Shown here: positions 51,601 to 61,070 of the stretch, piece by piece
How the letters are laid out: each line of letters opens with the position of its first letter
How positions within the stretch are numbered: the stretch's first letter is position 1
Origin: Argopecten irradians
Lineage: Eukaryota; Mollusca; Bivalvia; Pectinida; Pectinidae
Assembly (NCBI RefSeq): GCF_041381155.1
Contig: NC_091134.1
Location: 39,267,338 to 39,331,337, forward strand
DNA: 64,000 nt
Direction of reading: 5' to 3'
Program-made: the position numbers and the translations under genes
The notes under the pieces: model-generated
Databases searched by the model: none
What the model saw: only the letters and a program-made list of their open reading frames with translations
Told to the model about the DNA's origin: nothing

Positions 51601-54600
51601 ATACACAAGAGACAGTCACACAACATGATACACAAGAGACAGTCATACAACATATACACAAGAGACAGTCATACAACATTATACACAAGAGACAGTCATA
51701 CAACATTATACACAAGAGACAGTCATACAACATGATACACAAGAGACAGTCATACAACATGATACACAAGAGACAGTCATACAACATGATACACAAGAGA
51801 CAGTCATACAACATTATACACAAGAGACAGTCATACAACATGATACACAAGAGACAGTCATACAACATGATACACAAGAGACAGTCATACAACATGATAC
51901 ACAAGAGACAGTCTACACACAACATATAATACACAAGAGACAGTCATACAACATTATACACAAGAGACAGTCATACAACATAATACACAAGAGACAGTCA
52001 CACAACATAATACACAAGAGACAGTCATACAACATATACACAAGAGACAGTCATACAACATTATACACAAGAGACAGCACACATACACAACATTAATACA
52101 CAAGAGACAGTCATAACAACACATTATACACAAGAGACAGTCATACAACATGATACACAAGAGACAGTCATACAACATGATACACAAGAGACAGCACACA
52201 CATACAACATGATACACAAGAGACAGCAACATAATACACAAGAGACAGTCACACAACATTATACACAAGAGACAGTCATACAACATAATACACAAGAGAC
52301 AGTCACACAACATTATAACACAAGAGACACATACAACATTATACACAAGAGACAAAACATATACAAGAGACAGCCACACAACATAATACACAAGAGACAG
52401 TCATACAACATTATACACAAGAGACAGTCATACAACATGATACAAAGAGACAGCCACACAACATTATACACAAGGAGTAACATAGAATCTATTCTGTTTT
52501 GATGTCAAATACATTTTAATTGGATCTAATAACAACTCTTTAATATTATTTTGAATCCGACAACGAGGAAACTTTGTTTACACTTCATGCAGTAGGCCAA
52601 CCGAGTAGGCTAATGACGAGCATGATATTGTCTGCCGCCTAAGGATCAGTCTTAAGAACAAATAGAAGACCGAAATCGTTTTTTAGTTTATTATTAATTC
52701 AAAGCAAATCTGTCATCTATGAAAAGGTGAAATGTACATTAAGTAATTAAAGTTTATTTAGATTATCATATGACGCAAAACCTTACCGAAGCGTGAACTA
52801 GAAGTAGTCGATCCTACTCTGGGTTTGTGTTCATACGTCGTTCAGTTTACGCTAATTTGAACGCAACTCCCCTCCCATTGACTATATAGGGGCATATGTA
52901 AATATAAGAGACAGCCATACAACATTATACACAAGAGATAGCCACACAACATTATACACAAGAGACAGCCATACAACATTATACACAAGAGACAGTCATA
53001 CAACATAATACAAAAGAGACAGCCACACAGTGCATACAAGGGAAGCTGTCCCTAAAAGACCTTTACAAATACAGTGTACAGATTTAAATTCAAATAAACC
53101 AATACCAATGAAGGCTAAGCAGAGACGGATCAAATTCTTATTTCGTTTCTCACAGCGGATCACAATAAACTTGTGTTACCATTGTGTCACTTGATCAATC
53201 TTTATTTACAAAATCATTCATTTAGACAACAAGCTTTCTGTATCATAATAGCTAAATTCTGCCTTTAGACTAAACATGTAAGGTGTCATGTTTTAATTTC
53301 AAATTTTTGGAAATCTGGTACTAGGCAGTAGAGACAGCTGAGCAGGCAGAACGTTGGGAACCAAGGTCTATCCATACCCAGTTCATCCTCTATAAAGTTT
53401 ATCTCGCTGGAGCAGATGTTGATAAGGGTAAGAAAGCAGATACCATATGTCATTAGTTCCAACTATCAAATATTAGCTTCAAAGTTAAAAATCTAAGAAC
53501 GGGATATCTTGTCTATAATTATTTGAAATAGCATCTGTAAGAAGAAGAGGAAGCAAGAAGTAAATATGAAATACGAGAAATAAGATGAAGACACAACAAA
53601 AATCTTATATTTTTTCATCAGCTATACATCATTACCATTAGGCTACATTATGCAAAGACCTCATTAATTACCCAGTACCCATGCCACTTACACTCTGGAT
53701 ATATAGCTTATCCTTAAAGAGTTCTAACTAAAAAATGTTTGCAATGAAAACATTGAATCTTAAGACCCTTGGCATGCAATTGGGTATGCTCACTGAAATC
53801 AGGTGTTTGTTCTCAATTGTTTAAATAATTCGATGGTGTTTTGAAAGTTAAGATGATTTTTGTGTTGTCAGCCAAGTGTGTGCTACAGAAGATGTGTAAG
53901 ATGGTATCTAGTCCTGACCTTGGGGATGACAATACTGACACACATGACATCATGTGTCTTGCAGCTCAAATGGCATTCGAGGTAACCAGGTTTTATAACA
54001 ACAATGTGTCAAGAAGCACACAAAATGTTTAACAATGGTCAATGGATGAGCGTTTTATGCCCACTTAGGTCCTGATCCATAGTGATTTTGTAAAAGGAGC
54101 GGGTCGGTGTGGTTTATACATTGTGTTAAATGCGGTCTCTGTCACTCAGCTGACGGAGCATGCTTCTTTGACTCGGTTGGTAGAGTCGTAGATTTCCAGG
54201 CCAATTCAAAATACCATGCTACACTGGGTTTGATTCCTGGTCGGGGCACTCGACAGGAACGTATATTTTCTCTGTTCTTCTACAATTTTGACTGATCCAA
54301 GGTCAAATACTTTCAATGGCTCCAAGGCCAAGGTCAAGGTCACTGTTATAGTAAGAAATTAAGTCAGAATAGTTATGATATGGATGCTTCAGGTTTATAT
54401 CTAAATACTTAAATTGATTCCTAATGAAGGTGGCATCATTTTACTATAGTGATTTTATACCCAATCACATTATCATGCTCAGTGGTGGCCTTTTGTAATT
54501 CAGTAAAAGCTTGAGCATTCAAATCCTAAAATCATTTGCTGTTGATGTGTTGTTTTACGTTGAAACCTGTTTATGTAAACATGGTATTTTACATTGAAAC

Positions 54601-57600
54601 TTACCAACATACAGACAAGATGAAAGTTTACCTACAATCAAAATGGTTTCCATGAGGTTGAGAATTTTCATTTAGATTAATTAATCTGTTGTTAAATTGT
54701 TTGTTGAAGGAGAATCACCAATTAATTGCCTCCTTGGCCCTGGAGTGTGTAGCTAATAGTGGCTCTGATCCCTGGCAGGTCCTAACAGCCCTTCGCTGTC
54801 TCATCAGACTTAGACTTACCTCTCAGGATAGAGACCCAAGGTAAATCAGATCTTATACATGTCCTCACAGCTCTCTGTTGTGTCATCAGACTTAAACTTA
54901 CCTCTCAGGATAGAGACCCAAGGTAAATCAGATCTTATACATGTCCTCACAGCTCTCTGTTGTGTCATCAGACTTAGACTTACCTCTCAGGATAGAGACC
55001 CAAGGTAAATCAGATCTTATACATGTCCTCACAGCTCTCCACTGTCTCATCAGACTTAGACTTACCTCTCAGGATAGAGACCCAAGGTAAATCAGATCTT
55101 ATACATGTCCTCACAGCTCTCTGTTGTGTCATCAGACTTAGACTTACCTCTCAGGATAGAGACCCAAGGTAAATCAGATCTTATACATGTCCTCACAGCT
55201 CTCCACTGTCTCATCAGACTTAGACTTACCTCTCAGGATAGAGACCCAAGGTAAATCAGATCTTATACATGTCCTCACAGCTCTCTGTTGTGTCATCAGA
55301 CTTAGACTTACCTCTCAGGATAGAGACCCAAGGTAAATCAGATCTTATACATGTCCTCACAGCTCTCCACTGTCTCATCAGACTTAGACTTACCTCTCAG
55401 GATAGAGACCCAAGGTAAATCAGATCTTATACATGTCCTCACAGCTCTCTGCTGTGTCATCAGACTTAGACTTACCTCTCAAGATAGAGACCCAAGGTAA
55501 ATCAGATCTTATACATGTCCTCACAGCTCTCTGTTGTGTCTTACCTCTCAGGAAATACACCCAAGGTAAATCTGATCTTATACATGTCCTCACAGCTCTC
55601 TGCTGTGTCATCAGACTTAGACTTACCTCTCAGGATAGAGACCCAAGGTAAATCAGATCTTATACATGTCCTCACAGCTCTCTGCTGTGTCATCAGACTT
55701 AGACTTACCTCTCAGGATAGAGACCCAAGGTAAACCAGATCTTATACATGTCCTCACAGCTCTCCACTGTCTCATCAGACTTAGACTTACCTCTCAGGAT
55801 AGAGACCCAAGGTAAAGCAGATCTTATACATGTCTTCACAGCTCTCTGTTGTGTCTTACCTCTCAGGAAATACACCCAAGGTAAATCTGATCTTATACAT
55901 GTCCTCACAGCTCTCTGTTGTGTCAGCAAACAACTCATTTAGAGTCTGAAAATTAGTATACAACTGTTTTTGGAGACACTGAATACACTAGTCATACCTG
56001 TAGAAATGAAGACGTCTGAAAATCCAACCAACATGGCTTCTTTGGCCCCTATGGATCAACTTAATAGGGATTTGGGCCCTTTCTGAAAAGACATCAATTT
56101 TCTAGTTTTGTATAGGATTATCTGTAGCAATAAAGGTGTTGATTAATTAGTGATATTCTTTCTATTTTCAGGACAGATCCTTCCAATATCGATAGAAGTA
56201 TTCAAACTGGTGAGTTGTTTTATATAAACTCGAATTGCATTTATTATCAGATCATATTTCACTAACTTCCTCCCACAATTGATTGCTTCTACTTGCTGGT
56301 AATATAGGAACATCTCTAAGCAGCAAGTAATTACTATGGTTTTGCTATCAAGTGATATTTAGCAGAGCATCATCAAGTTCGATATGGTGTCATATATTTA
56401 TAATCAATTCAAAATGGCTTTAGAGAAGTAGGAATAACATGAAGTGCTATTTTCTTCTTATTTTTATTTTTCAGAAATCATACATGCTGCTATCTCCATG
56501 ACTTAACTTTAATATCGTGTAAAAAATGTTGCTGTTTCAGCCTATCACAAATTACTGCAACTTCAAAATGAAAGCAAAGAAAACCATTGTCAGGTCCAAA
56601 ATGAAGCCAGCTGGTTTATTAAAATAGGTAATTTCTTATACTGTATTTGTTCTAAGTGCCCAGACTATTAAAACGATAGAATAAAAAGAAAAATGTTTGA
56701 TAAGTAATTATAAGAAATTACATAGGTGATTACGTAGGCATGATATTTTCTATTGAATTTGCCACCACAGCATCAGTAGTGTCGGGTCCCAAATTACCAT
56801 TTATAACACAACTTGACCACTTTGCTACAGAGATCACTTTTTCCTTGTCCCTTGGGTTTGAGTGTAGTTTTGATATCTGCAGGAATTTTAGAAGGAAATA
56901 GAACAGTTTGGGGGGGGGGGGTGGTAACTATTTCTGTCTGTCTTATACAGAGGATTCCGCTTATTTGAATAAGTCATTTTCCAGAAGAAAATATGCAAAT
57001 AACTGGAGTATTCGAGTCTGATACATTATCTTACATTAATACAGCCTGGAACCTAGCCTTGCAGTGTGAGGAGAGTCCACATAGGATGAAAACACTCTTC
57101 TCTCTCTGTCAGCAGGTAAAATGGTGCCAGAATGCGTAGGTGTTTCAAAACTTATTATTGCACTTTTACTCAACAAATAGAGCTCGGTCCCAATGCAAGC
57201 ATGACTGAAATATAATGACACTGAATAAAATTTTCAAACAGAAATAACAATAGAAAAATCACAAAAAAAAAACCAAAATGTTATGATAATGACACTATAT
57301 GCATTGTAATGAAAATGCCTTTAATGTAATATTGAAAAACAGAAACCTGTAAAGACTTTTGATATCATGATTCCTCATAGAAGTCCTGACGTCAGTTCAT
57401 GATATACCTACAGTTGTAGAACTAAGATTTTGATAGCATGATTCTTCGTATTGTCTCGTAAATTATATCATAATATCTATTAATAGTTCAAATAGACATT
57501 GTTTACCCCTAGCTGTCGTCGCTGTGTCCCTGTGACAACAGTAACCTGACCAGACAGAAGACGTGTATGTTGATGGCAGCAGCTGCCAGTCTACAGGTGG

Positions 57601-60600
57601 CCAGGCTATCTACAGAGGAGGCAGAGAAGGTAGGGTCTTGCTCTTATACTGCTGACATATTAACAACTATAAAAAAGGGAAATGTCTCAAAGTATTTTAA
57701 CCACTTGCAAAATATCATTAAAACATAAAGAAACCAAAGTTTAACATATTCAAGTATCCATGTCAATAAATGTTTCTTGTGGAAAAGGCTGTTGGTTTGA
57801 GTTTACAAATAATGCCCTAGAAACCTCTAAATTGCATTTATCAATTTCTGCATTAGCAAATTTATCCTTCATTATGTCTTTGTTTTGTTATCTCGGACAA
57901 TTACTAAAATATAAAATTGCATTACAGAAATATTGTCTGGAAGAGGCTTTACAGCATGTGAAGAACTGTAGAGGTCTAATTAACCAGTTACAGCAGAACG
58001 CACTGGTCACGGCAGGTACAGTTGTCTCCCCTTACTGGTCATGCCAGGTACAGTTGTCACCCCTTACTGGTCATGGCACATACAGTTGTTTTCCCTTACT
58101 GGTCATGGCAGGTACAGTTGTCTCCCCTTACTGGTCATGGCAGGTACAGTTGACTCCCCTTATGACAGGCACAGTTGTCTCCCCTTACTGGTAATGGCAG
58201 ATACAGTTGACTTCCCTTACTGGTCATGGCAGGTACAGTTGTCTCCCCTTACTGGTCATGTCAGGTACAGTTGACTCCCCTTATTGACAGGCACAGTTGT
58301 CTCCCCTTACTGGTTATGGCAGATTCAGTTGATTTCCCTTACTGGTCATGGCAGGTACAGTTGACTCCCCTTACTGGTCATGGCAGGTACAGTTGACTCC
58401 CCTTACTGGTCATGGAAGGTACAGTTGTTTCCCCTTACTGGTCATGGCAGGTACAGTTGACTTCCCTATGACAGGTACAGTTGTCTCCCCTTACTGGTCA
58501 TGGAAGGTACAGTTGTTTCCCCTTTCTGGTCATGACAGGAACTGTTGTCTCCCCTTACTGGTCACATCAGGTACAATTGTCTCCCCTTACTGGTAATTTC
58601 AGGTATAGCTGACTCCCCTTACTGGTCATGGCAGGTACAGTTGACGCCCCTTACGACAGGCACAGTTGTCTCCCCTTACTGGTCATGGCAGGTACAGTTG
58701 ACTCCCCTTACGACAGGCACAGTTGTCTCCCCTTACTAGTTATAACAGACACAGTTGACTCCCCTTAAGACATACAGTTGTCTCTCCTTACTGGTCATTG
58801 CCGGTACAGTTGACTCCCCTTACTGCAGGTATAGTTATCTCCCCTTACTTGTCATGGCAGGTACCCCTTACTGGTCACCACAGGTGCAGTTGTCTACCCG
58901 TCAACACAGCTACAGTTATCTCCCCTAACTGGCCACCACAGGTACTATTGTCTCCCCTAACTGTTTACAAAAAAAACTGTGGTGTCTCCCCTCACAGGTC
59001 AACACATGTACAGTCCCCCCTCTTTACTAGCCACATCAAATCATCCCCATATTATTTAATTGGCATATTTCTCAGAATCAAATTATTGTTATTGTCATAA
59101 TAGAGAGCAAAGGAAAAGACACTACAGAGACATTATTACTGCTGTACGAGTTTGAGGCCCAAGTGAAACTCAATGATCCGATGTCAGAGCAGACCCTAGA
59201 ACAAGCCCTGCGTCTTCCCAACCCAGACCCAAAGACATTTGAAACATTGGCCGGTACAGTATTTATGGTTTCTGATCTGCATTGAAATATAGATATACTA
59301 ATAGGCTAAAATTGTATCTTGTGTATCAGTACAATTAAACAAGAAACGGGAATCATTTCTTGTTTAAGTTTAGACGTGTTAAAGACTGTAGAGGTGTCTA
59401 GTAGACAAGTAGGAATAATGGGAATTATGTATACAGCATTAACTTTACAGGAATTGTTAAAAGAATTTACAGAAAAATCATGCATGTAGATTTAATAAAT
59501 CAGATTTACCTAATAAAAGAGTCATATAATTTCAGCCCTGGCCATGGAGCCCCCTGCTCAAAGTAAGAATTTGAGTGTAAGAGCAATCAAGGTCGCCATA
59601 AGGAAACACCTACAGCTGCCACAGCCTGATTTTACCAAATGCAGGTATGTCAGGGTGTTCTGAACTTTTACTCCCCATTTATTGGAATTGAATGTGTATT
59701 TAAATGCATCACTTCATTAACTAAGACTCCTTTCTTCACCACAGCAAACTTTTCCACAGTCTGGTACAGCTTTCTCTTTCTGTGGATTCAGGAACCAGGG
59801 AGGAGGCTCTCACATACTACTCTGAGGTCCTAGAGGTCATTGATAAAAGGTCACAGGTAAGTACATTTATGTTATGGCCAAAGGTCAAAGGTAGGTACAA
59901 AGGTCATCAACAAAAAGTCAAAGGTAAGTACATAGAGGTCATTAATAAAAGATCACAGGTAAATACATAGAGGTCATTGACAAAAGGTCAAAGCTTATTA
60001 CATTTGTACATAGAGCTCTTAAACAGAAGCACTGACAAAAGATCACAGGTGGGTTTTTTTTCTCTCTAGTTTTCACCCGACATAGACATTTCAAAAGGCT
60101 TAAGTTCCATGCCATCTGACAAAAAATGATAATTTCTGGTAAGCTCTTAATTAATAACTACACTTTATACAGATCATTGGCCAGGTACTGTTATTAATAC
60201 AAAGACAGTCTCTGCATATGTCAGATGACACCAACATCACAAGTTTTGGAAATCATACAATATTGTCATTTATAGCCATCTACAGTTCAAACCTGAATAC
60301 ATAAATACAATGATTTTAGCAGAAATTATTTGTATCAAACAGGGTCAGTATCCAGAAATGGAGGTCCTCTGGCTTATGACTAAAGCATGGAACTGTGGAA
60401 TCAACTTTTACAGGTAAACTCATAGATTCATGTACATCTTAAAATAATTTTAGAAATCTATATTTTGCTATTTAATTTAATGGAAAAAAATAATTTGCTG
60501 CCTTCAAAATTTACTTTAAATTATTTAAAGTATTGAACATCATATTCCTATTTTCAGTTCTGGTCGATGTGATGAAGCTGAGCGTTGGTGTAGCACCAGT

Positions 60601-61070
60601 CTAAAGCTCCTTAAGTACCTCGACACCATGAGGGCAAATTATGAGGAACATGTAAGTCGTTGATGTGCCATGGCCATCTAAGCATTTCACCCATACTGTA
60701 ATCTTTGATCTAAATTAGAGAAGTAAATTTTTCTTCAATTCTTTTTTCCCTCCACATCACTGAAAGTATGTTACGTGCCTGGGCTCTTTCACTTGTTGAA
60801 TTTAAGTGGAATCAACATTTTCAAGAATGTATCTTGTGTAAAGTAATGTGTGCTTATTAAATTTGACACCTGGCACATTTTGTTTCGTATTGCATTTATC
60901 CAGTTTTTTAAGTCAAAATGTATTGAGCAATCACTAGATGTTAATGGAAAGTTTCATTTTTTTATTTACTTATTTGTCTGTTGTTTAAGATGAACACCAC
61001 ATATGGACAAATTTTGGCAAGGATGGAAAGACTGGGAAACCGGAATCAAGGGAAAAACCTCCAGGAGTAG
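36634..61070 (+). CDS. TEX11: TEX11 (meiotic ZIP4/SPO22 family protein), complete, 29 exons, 925 aa
   Basis: TEX11 is the animal ZIP4/SPO22 protein, a TPR scaffold on meiotic chromosomes needed for crossover formation. Exons: 36634-36673, 36837-36979, 37563-37647, 38044-38123, 38360-38390, 38694-38743, 40627-40755, 41512-41592, 42182-42319, 42628-42723, 42871-42952, 43493-43574, 44214-44365, 44646-44731, 45251-45395, 53329-53427, 53872-53981, 54710-54840, 56172-56209, 56541-56627, 57045-57115, 57513-57629, 57928-58015, 59104-59253, 59536-59644, 59745-59856, 60343-60413, 60558-60651, 60990-61070. Phases agree throughout and the 2778-nt sum ends in TAG. The length is close to mammalian TEX11 (about 940 aa). 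Diagnostic blocks are GGYLSMLCYNFGVDMYQQQK, NEASWFIKIAWNLALQCEES, PEMEVLWLMTKAWNCGINFY and TPR-like helices (DKALETAEQAER, CDEAERWCSTSLKLL). Intron 3 has a GC donor. The exon 8 donor (GTTCAT) is weak. The exon 15/16 junction is chosen so that both sites are GT-AG and the frame reads KALETAEQ. Several introns begin with arrays copied from the preceding exon end. Confidence 0.93.
37318..37433. repeat. Fold-back element in TEX11 intron 2
   Basis: GGCTAGTGTTGTAGTGGAAA then AAGATA pairs with TATCTTTTCCACTGCAACAC then TAGCTAGCC. The arms are about 33 bp and the loop about 50 bp. Confidence 0.75.
39020..40515 (-). mobile_element. Pearl/Helentron-like element in TEX11 intron 6
   Basis: On the minus strand it begins AACAAGAGGCCCAATGGCCT (40515 downward), with the motif GGTCACCTGAG at about 40476-40467. 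It then has four or five diverged tandem units of about 270 bp (anchors GGTCTTAAGGTCCTTTACAA and ATGACCCTGGGGTCTCACAT). It ends with a GACGACGAAC-type tract (about 39065-39100) and a terminal hairpin AGGTCACCTGAG...CTCAAGTGACCT at 39020-39050. There is no coding. The end style is the same as in the elements at 3791-7297 and 4868-6285, but the core is different. Confidence 0.75.
40756..41300 (+). repeat. 64-bp tandem array copied from exon 7 end plus its splice donor
   Basis: Eight further copies (starts near 40781, 40845, 40909, 40974, 41038, 41102, 41166 and 41231) follow the original, which begins inside exon 7 at 40717. Each copy repeats the last 36 coding bases of exon 7 (GACATG...GAAGCT, 12 codons), the donor GTGAGT and the first bases of the intron. 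Each is preceded by ATACAG, which could act as an acceptor. Copies are 95% or more alike. Variants are CAAG for CATG in copies 3 and 9, and TACTAAA insertions. Confidence 0.93.
41709..42045 (-). mobile_element. TTAA-flanked MITE, family M1 copy D
   Basis: Orientation as copy C. The left end is decayed (CTTGCTCCACCGTCGACAGA), while the right end GCGGTGGAGCATCTTTAA is intact. It lies in TEX11 intron 8. Confidence 0.8.
43575..43915 (+). repeat. 36-bp tandem array copied from exon 12 end plus its splice donor
   Basis: About nine copies follow the original end of exon 12. The unit is GTCTCTCAACATAACAG then GTATGTTTATTCCTTTAAT and variants. Thus the last coding bases (VSQHN and the split Arg codon) and a GT donor are repeated. 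Most copies keep ACAG followed by GTATGT or GTGTGT; the last two have lost it. Because 36 is a multiple of three, long open frames arise on both strands by chance. Confidence 0.92.
44427..44560. mobile_element. Fragment of a pogo/Tigger-like element end
   Basis: After a TA comes CAGTGGACCAGCAATAATCT, then GGACG and repeated TCTGGA/TCCGGA phrases, the style of Tigger-type termini. The opposite end is not visible. It lies in TEX11 intron 13. Confidence 0.5.
45540..52480. repeat. Roughly 7-kb minisatellite array, 27-bp unit, TEX11 intron 15
   Basis: The unit is ACAACATGATACACAAGAGA followed by CAGTCAT, about 255 copies in one direction. Common variants are ATTATAC for ATGATAC, TCACACAA or TCGTACAA for TCATACAA, and CAGCC for CAGTC. 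Short insertions and truncated units become frequent after about 48.4 kb and again at 52.0-52.4 kb. A compound block (CATTATACACTATACACAAG, then GTCGTACAACATTATATACA) recurs at about 48463, 48735, 48876, 50122 and 51133, which shows higher-order duplication. Since 27 is a multiple of three, stop-free frames of up to about 295 codons arise on both strands; none is a gene. Confidence 0.97.
52481..52904. other. Unique 424-bp segment interrupting the 27-bp array
   Basis: Non-repetitive AT-rich sequence lies between the main array and a small outlying cluster of the same units. No coding frame, inverted ends or target duplication was recognised. Confidence 0.6.
52905..53032. repeat. Outlying copies of the 27-bp unit
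   Basis: About five diverged units (AAGAGACAGCCATACAACAT then TATACAC). They end at about 53030, 300 bp before TEX11 exon 16. Confidence 0.9.
54106..54300 (+). mobile_element. Possible tRNA-derived SINE in TEX11 intron 17
   Basis: GACTCGGTTGGTAGAGTCGT resembles a tRNA D-arm/A-box, and GGGTTTGATTCCTGGTCGGG about 60 bp later resembles a B-box/T-arm. The spacing suits an RNA polymerase III internal promoter. No cloverleaf can be completed, so this is not a functional tRNA gene. The tail is undefined. Confidence 0.5.
54841..55937 (+). repeat. 82-bp tandem array copied from exon 18 end plus its splice donor
   Basis: About thirteen copies follow the original exon end. Each unit carries the 3' part of exon 18 (CTTAGACTTACCTCTCAGGA then TAGAGACCCAAG), the donor GTAAAT and a 20-nt linker ending CCTCACAG. 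Two sub-types (CTCTCTGTTGTGTC and CTCTCCACTGTCTC) alternate in the left half, giving a 164-bp dimeric order. Two copies (near 55540 and 55855) are shortened, with GGAAATACACCCAAGG. Confidence 0.93.
56210..57044. other. TEX11 introns 19-20, ordinary sequence
   Basis: No repeat array or extra gene beyond exon 20 (56541-56627). A G-run lies at about 56910-56921. Confidence 0.5.
58016..59000 (+). repeat. 32-bp tandem array copied from exon 23 end plus its splice donor
   Basis: About thirty copies of GTACAGTTGTCTCCCCTTAC then TGGTCATGGCAG follow the exon end CACTGGTCACGGCAG/GTACAG. The exon's last bases and donor are therefore the parent of the unit. Copies decay to the right, with deletions such as CTTATGACAGGCACAG. 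Each junction reads CAG/GT and so looks like both an acceptor and a donor. Confidence 0.92.
59857..60055 (+). repeat. Short array copied from exon 26 end plus its splice donor
   Basis: About four or five diverged copies of AGAGGTCATTGATAAAAGGT then CACAGGTAAGTACAT follow exon 26 (spacing 35-45 bp; examples near 59905, 59940, 59975 and 60035). Several keep AAAG or ACAG before GTAAGT, GTAAAT or GTGGGT. Confidence 0.85.

Noticed and set aside
45540..52480. Possible CRISPR-like array of short regular repeats
   Set aside because: The units are directly adjacent with no unique spacers, the genome is animal and there are no cas genes. It is a minisatellite.
45511..52502. Dozens of long open frames on both strands (for example 46534-47421 minus, 46303-47064 plus, 47583-48458 minus)
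   Set aside because: They are created by a 27-bp tandem unit that lacks stops and is a multiple of three (MIHKRQSYN-like and CLLCIMLYD-like repeats). They lie in a TEX11 intron with no other coding evidence.
54150..54300. Functional tRNA gene
   Set aside because: A-box- and B-box-like text is present but no acceptor stem or complete cloverleaf forms, so a SINE-type remnant is more likely.
55420..55942. Open frames rich in SDLPWVYFLRG or LIHVLTALCCV as genes
   Set aside because: They are both strands of the 82-bp array copied from exon 18.
57760..59100. Open frames with repeated SPYWSWQVQLTPLTGH as a repeat protein
   Set aside because: They are the translation of the 32-bp array after exon 23, with a start upstream in the intron; the true exon uses a different boundary.
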